Source: Deltaproteobacteria bacterium (lineage in GTDB: Bacteria; Desulfobacterota; Desulfobaccia; Desulfobaccales; 0-14-0-80-60-11). From it: a stretch of DNA of 16,041 nt. A program made the position numbers and the translations under genes. Position 1 is the stretch's first letter. The number at the start of each line of letters is the position of its first letter. Below, piece by piece: positions 12,796 through 16,041 of the stretch. Below the pieces are notes generated by a model. The model was not told the DNA's origin, ran no database searches, and was given only the letters and a program-made list of their open reading frames with translations. The DNA is taken from positions 1-16,041 of the forward strand of contig JAMCQY010000111.1 in NCBI GenBank assembly GCA_023381945.1, written 5' to 3'.

Positions 12796-13875
12796 CTAGA
12801 CCACCGGGTGCTTTTCCAGACGTTGACTGACGCCTTTGAGGAGGATTGGCCAGGCGATGGTGGCGTCGCACAACACCTCGGCGAAGCGCCCGCCGTCCTC
12901 CAGCGCCACGAATTTCCCCCAGGAAACCCCTTCCCGATAAGTGCAGCCGCTCAAGCCGCCCCAATGCGCCGGCTCCGGGCAGATGCGCACGCCATATTGA
13001 AACCGCACCTCCGGTAGGTCGATCTTCAAACGGGTACTCAGCAATTCCAGATACGGCGCCACCTGCTGGGCCCAATTGCGGGGCACCCCGCCGCCGATGG
13101 TGAAGATTCCCAGCTTTTTGGCGGTCAGGGCTTGCTGGGCATAGGCCCCCAAGTCCACAAAAGGATTAAATTTCAGGGACAGCGCCCCCAGGGCCTCTGG
13201 AAATTTCTCCCCGGCCGCCAGGGCCCGGCGCACCATGTAGCCCGCCAGGTCCAGACCCAGCTCCGAGTCGGTGAAGGCCGGAATGTAAACCGGCACCCTT
13301 TTGAGATAGGCGTTCCGCAAGATACCCGGGGCGTCAGTGTGCTCCGCCAGGTATTTTCCCAATTCCCGGCAGAGGCCGGCCGAGGACCAGATCTGGTCCT
13401 GATCCAGCTTTTCCAGCACCGAGCGGAACACGTCTTCGGCATAATCCAGGTTGGCTTCCATCTCCAGGGTGTCATAGATGCGATTGTAACCCTGCTGGAA
13501 CAGGACCCGGTCGGAAACGTTTTCGGGGTACTTGTAATGCGCCCGGCCCAGGGTCTCGATGAAGCCGTGGGCCACCAGCGCTCCGGTGGTGATCACCGCC
13601 GACAGCCACCCCCGGTCGATCATCTCACAGATCAACAGGCCCATCTTGGCGACGCTCATGGCCCCGGAAAAGGTGCCGATCACGGTGCAGTCGGGGTCGC
13701 GCAGCATGGCCTCCAGGACGTCCGCGGCCTCGCCCAAATTGCGGCCGCCGAAGGCGGTCTGCCCCATGGCCCGCAGGAGCTGGTCGAAATCCTCAACATT
13801 ATTTAGGTCCAGGGGCTCCAGAGGGGTCAGGCCGTCTTTGGCTCCATCGTGGAAGTCTTGGTGTTTCCTTCTCAT
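12796..13875 (-). CDS. Deoxyhypusine synthase-like protein
   Basis: 359 residues from the ATG at 13875. The frame runs up to 13971, but that extension is repeat-derived and unlike the family. Motifs follow deoxyhypusine synthase: 'GTFSGAMSVAKMG' and 'ITTGALVAHGFIE' for NAD binding, 'GGGVPRNW' (from about 263) and 'EGVSWGK' with K321 in the place of the catalytic lysine and E315 in the place of the conserved glutamate. The human enzyme has 'KHH' where this has R266-N267-W268, so a spermidine-contacting histidine is replaced, and its 'GSDSG' acidic motif is altered. Bacteria lack eIF5A, so family knowledge points to a polyamine aminobutyl-transfer reaction such as homospermidine formation. The agmatinase gene lies directly upstream. 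Ribosome binding site is weak (AGG). Family sure, reaction inferred. Confidence 0.87.
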   Translation of the reverse strand: MRRKHQDFHDGAKDGLTPLEPLDLNNVEDFDQLLRAMGQTAFGGRNLGEAADVLEAMLRDPDCTVIGTFSGAMSVAKMGLLICEMIDRGWLSAVITTGALVAHGFIETLGRAHYKYPENVSDRVLFQQGYNRIYDTLEMEANLDYAEDVFRSVLEKLDQDQIWSSAGLCRELGKYLAEHTDAPGILRNAYLKRVPVYIPAFTDSELGLDLAGYMVRRALAAGEKFPEALGALSLKFNPFVDLGAYAQQALTAKKLGIFTIGGGVPRNWAQQVAPYLELLSTRLKIDLPEVRFQYGVRICPEPAHWGGLSGCTYREGVSWGKFVALEDGGRFAEVLCDATIAWPILLKGVSQRLEKHPVV

Positions 13876-13956
13876 TTTAAAACCTAACTTTCGGTCTTCA
13901 GTATTTGGTTGAGCAACTATAAAAAAAGTCCAGTCTTTATTCAGTCTCCGGCATTT

Positions 13957-13987
13957 ATTCCCCTCCCCCACAAAGAGGGAGGGAATT
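13957..13987. repeat. Imperfect palindrome between the polyamine genes
   Basis: ATTCCCCTCCCCC faces GAGGGAGGGAATT across a CACAAA loop. It belongs in style to the poly-C/poly-G repeat family seen at 2981-3058. It lies in the 126-bp gap between agmatinase and the deoxyhypusine-synthase-like gene, and could attenuate readthrough. Confidence 0.5.
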
Positions 13988-14001
13988 AAAAGCGAAAATC
14001 G

Positions 14002-14877
14002 TCATTTCATCCGTGCTTGATAAATATACCCCAACGCCTTATACAACAGCCGCGCTGCGGTGAATTCGCTCACCCTATTCCCTGGGATGGGGGCCAGTTC
14101 CACCAGGTCCAGGCCGATGATGGGGCCGCGCTTCGCCAAAGTTTCGATAATAGTAAGGGCCTGGTAATAAGTGAGGCCGCCGGGCTCCGGGGTTCCGACT
14201 GCGGGCATGATAGAAGGATCGAGGGTATCCAGATCGATGCTGAGATAGACCGGCCCCGTAATGGATTTCAAATGCTCCAACGCTGCCTGCCAGCCCTCCG
14301 CAGTGTGCAGCTCTCTGGCCTTGAACATCTTGAAGCGCGGCGCCACCCACATGAGGTCGGCCTCTTCCTTGGAGTAGGCGCGGGTTCCCAGGAGCGTCAG
14401 CGGCCGGCCCAGTTCATAGAGACGGCGCATGACGCAGGCATGTGAGAGTTTGCTGCCGTCGTAGGAATCCCGCATGTCGGCGTGGGCGTCCAGGGCCACC
14501 ACCGAAAAATCCGGGTAGCGGGTCTGGGCCGCCTGCACCAGGGCCGTGGTGATGGTGTGTTCGCCTCCCAGGGCGGCGATGAATTTGCCCTGGGAAATCC
14601 AGGGCTGCACTAGGCGGCGGATCTTGTCCAGCATGGCCTGGGGGCCGGAGACTTCCGGGAAGACCGGCAGGGCGGTGGCCAGCTTAATGGCCTGGCTGGG
14701 GTCCCAGTTATACTCCTCGTCCCAAAGCTCGACCTGCCGGGAAGCCGCTAAAATAGCCTCCGGGCCTTCTTTCGTACCGCCGCCGTAGGACACGGTGGCT
14801 TCGTAAGGGATGGGCAGGATCACGGCTTCGGCTTCTTTTACCGGAAAGGGTTTTAGATCCAAGAATGAGACACTCAT
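14002..14877 (-). CDS. speB: Agmatinase (ureohydrolase family)
   Basis: 291 residues from the ATG at 14877, supported by GGAG at 14883-14886. A GTG 93 bp upstream is open, but the added 31 residues are the translation of a dispersed palindromic repeat. All six manganese ligands are visible: H107 in 'GGEHT', D130, H132 and D134 in 'DAHAD', and D215 and D217 in 'SIDLDTLDP'. 'GTPEPGGLTYYQ' and 'GLDLVELAP' also fit the family. Agmatinases split agmatine into putrescine and urea; related enzymes act on arginine, formiminoglutamate or guanidino acids, which sequence reading alone cannot exclude. The gene downstream is a polyamine-type enzyme, which favours agmatine. The 126-bp gap allows cotranscription. 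Confidence 0.88.
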   Translation of the reverse strand: MSVSFLDLKPFPVKEAEAVILPIPYEATVSYGGGTKEGPEAILAASRQVELWDEEYNWDPSQAIKLATALPVFPEVSGPQAMLDKIRRLVQPWISQGKFIAALGGEHTITTALVQAAQTRYPDFSVVALDAHADMRDSYDGSKLSHACVMRRLYELGRPLTLLGTRAYSKEEADLMWVAPRFKMFKARELHTAEGWQAALEHLKSITGPVYLSIDLDTLDPSIMPAVGTPEPGGLTYYQALTIIETLAKRGPIIGLDLVELAPIPGNRVSEFTAARLLYKALGYIYQARMK

Positions 14878-14911
14878 TTTTTCTCCGGAGCCCAGACAGG
14901 GAAAATTAATT

Positions 14912-14970
14912 GGTAGGGCTGGCGTCTCGCCCGCCGCTTTAACACCCACAGGCTGGAAAGCCTGTGCCAC
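14912..14970. repeat. Dispersed repeat that extends the agmatinase frame
   Basis: Contains GGCT-GGCGTCTCGCC and a perfect hairpin CACAGGCT/AGCCTGTG (14947-14954 with 14959-14966). Read on the minus strand it is open and in frame with agmatinase, giving 'AQAFQPVGVKAAGETPALP', a peptide typical of translated intergenic repeats. It is the cause of a probable false N-terminal extension. Confidence 0.7.
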
Positions 14971-15011
14971 AAAGTCCTAAATTATGAAAAGCTTCCGGCC
15001 CCTCACCCCTG

Positions 15012-15036
15012 CCCTCTCCCCCGCCGGGGGAGAGGG
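15012..15036. repeat. 11-bp CCCTCTCCCCC hairpin repeat
   Basis: CCCTCTCCCCC (15012-15022) pairs with GGGGGAGAGGG (15026-15036), 3-nt loop. It lies between the sigma-54 activator and agmatinase and may reduce readthrough; no T-run follows on either strand. Confidence 0.65.
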
Positions 15037-15073
15037 AGTAAGCTGCTTGAATTACCGGGTTGTTTACTGGCCG

Positions 15074-15101
15074 CTGGCTACTGGCTACTGGCTACTGGCT
15101 A
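15074..15101. repeat. Four perfect CTGGCTA heptamers over a stop codon
   Basis: Four uninterrupted copies of CTGGCTA. The last three bases, read on the minus strand, are the TAG stop of the sigma-54 activator gene. Heptamer number could change by slippage; copies lie outside the conserved protein. Confidence 0.85.
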
Positions 15102-16041
15102 TTGCTCCGGCTCTGTGGCCGCGGGCTCCTTCGTTTCCATCTCCTTGAGGCGGCGGTAAAGCGTAGCCAGGCCGATGCCCAGCAGGCGGGCCGAGAGTTC
15201 TTTGTCACCGCCGGTCTTTTTCAGGGTTTGGAGAATAGCCAGACGCTCGATCTCCTCCATGGTGGCCCCCACCGGCAGCACGATCTTGTCGTCCTCCGGG
15301 GAATGGCGGCGGATATCGTCCGGCAGGTCATCCAATTCCACCATGGCGCCGGTGGTCAGGGCCACAGCACGCTCCACCGCGTTTTGCAGCTCCCGGACAT
15401 TGCCCGGCCAGGAGTAGCTCTTCAAGACGCGCATGGCTTCAGGGCTGAATCCCATGGCCGGCCGGTCGTTTTCCAGGCAGAATTTATCCAGAAAATGCAG
15501 GGCCAGCAGGGGAATATCCTCCGAACGCTCCCGCAAGGGCGGGATGGTGAGATGGATAACGTTGAGACGGTAGAACAGGTCCTTGCGGAAGCGGCCCTCA
15601 GCCACTGCGGCCTCCAGATCCACGTTGGTGGCGGCGATCAGCCGGACGTCCACCTTCAGGGTCTGGGTCCCCCCTACCCTTTCGAACTCACCTTCCTGAA
15701 GCACCCGCAGCAGCTTTACCTGGGTGGCCAGGGGCATTTCGCTGATTTCATCCAGGAAAAGGGAGCCGCCGTCGGCCAGTTCAAAGCGGCCTTTGCGCTG
15801 CTGGGTGGCCCCGGTAAAGGCCCCCTTTTCATGGCCGAAGAGTTCTGATTCGATAAGGCTCTCGGGCAGGGCGCCGCAATTCACCTTGACGAAGGGTTTA
15901 GGCTTCCGCGGACTCTGATAATGGATGGCCTCGGCGATAAGTTCCTTGCCCACCCCGGATTCCCCGGAGAGCAGCACGGTGCTCTTCAGAGGGGCGACCT
16001 GGTTCACCATATGGATGACTTTGAGGAGCGCCGGCCCCCGG
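15099..16041 (-). CDS. Sigma-54-dependent (NtrC/ZraR-type) activator, 5' end outside window
   Basis: The frame is open through base 16041, so the start is outside the window; 313 residues are visible. They hold the AAA+ domain: Walker A 'GESGVGKE', the sigma-54 contact loop 'GAFTGA', Walker B 'GGSLFLDEI', 'RLIAATN', arginine-finger region 'FRKDLFYRLNV' and sensor II 'WPGNVREL'. A C-terminal Fis-type helix-turn-helix follows ('ARLLGIGLATLYRRLKEM'). ATP hydrolysis by this domain opens sigma-54 promoters. Whether the missing N-terminus is a two-component receiver, GAF or PAS domain cannot be told. It is oriented towards agmatinase, but repeats separate them, so a shared transcript is not certain. 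The internal Met at 16010 is not a start because the conserved domain begins before it. Confidence 0.95.
   Translation of the reverse strand, partial: RGPALLKVIHMVNQVAPLKSTVLLSGESGVGKELIAEAIHYQSPRKPKPFVKVNCGALPESLIESELFGHEKGAFTGATQQRKGRFELADGGSLFLDEISEMPLATQVKLLRVLQEGEFERVGGTQTLKVDVRLIAATNVDLEAAVAEGRFRKDLFYRLNVIHLTIPPLRERSEDIPLLALHFLDKFCLENDRPAMGFSPEAMRVLKSYSWPGNVRELQNAVERAVALTTGAMVELDDLPDDIRRHSPEDDKIVLPVGATMEEIERLAILQTLKKTGGDKELSARLLGIGLATLYRRLKEMETKEPAATEPEQ

Noticed and set aside
13876..13971. 32-residue N-terminal extension of the deoxyhypusine-synthase-like protein
   Set aside because: The extension reads through the gap and part of a palindromic repeat and is unlike the family N-terminus.

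Overview
The window (about 16 kb, GC-rich coding DNA with AT-rich, repeat-laden spacers) looks like a chromosomal segment of a free-living anaerobic Gram-negative bacterium, most likely in the Desulfobacterota (former Deltaproteobacteria). The reasons are the split, ferredoxin-type glutamate synthase, a sigma-54 (NtrC-type) activator, many exported small proteins, a deoxyhypusine-synthase-like protein beside an agmatinase, and several families of short palindromic dispersed repeats in the gene gaps. The taxonomic call is inference from gene content; no marker gene is present.

Region 1 (1-5860, plus strand) is a glutamate-synthase operon in which the usual large GltB chain is split and shuffled. 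A partial first gene is an FMN-barrel paralogue that keeps its iron-sulfur cysteines but has lost the recognisable catalytic motifs. A second gene has ferredoxin clusters plus a canonical FMN/glutamate synthase domain. A third gene joins the glutamine amidotransferase domain directly to the GXGXG domain. A strong hairpin terminator closes the operon. No GltD-type reductase lies in the window.

Region 2 (5915-10528, minus strand) is the most unusual part: a run of exported proteins. In transcription order these are a Cys-rich protein, a Gly/Met protein with NPGYG repeats, a protein with a Cys/His-rich tail, a His/Met/Ser-rich protein, a periplasmic YHS-domain protein, a decayed Cys-rich paralogue, a second Gly/Met-rich protein and a Tat-exported multicopper oxidase with all copper motifs. 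The Cys-rich plus Gly/Met-rich pair occurs twice, so part of the cluster arose by duplication. GC-rich hairpins sit just upstream of the ribosome binding sites of several of these genes. The metal-ligand-rich compositions next to a copper oxidase and a YHS protein suggest an envelope copper (or other metal) handling system, or a laccase acting on Tyr/Met-rich secreted proteins. Both are hypotheses.

Region 3 (10529-12795) is a low-gene-density spacer. It holds a 134-bp MITE-like inverted-repeat element, a probable broken small gene, an alpha/beta hydrolase gene, a REP-like palindrome cluster, a short AT-rich ORF and a 43-residue single-span membrane protein that recalls Flp pilins.

Region 4 (12796-16041, minus strand) carries a sigma-54 activator (5' end outside the window), an agmatinase (speB) and a deoxyhypusine synthase-like protein. 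The last two form a likely polyamine gene pair. Dispersed repeats separate these genes, and in four places in the window a repeat supplies the TAG stop codon of the adjoining gene.
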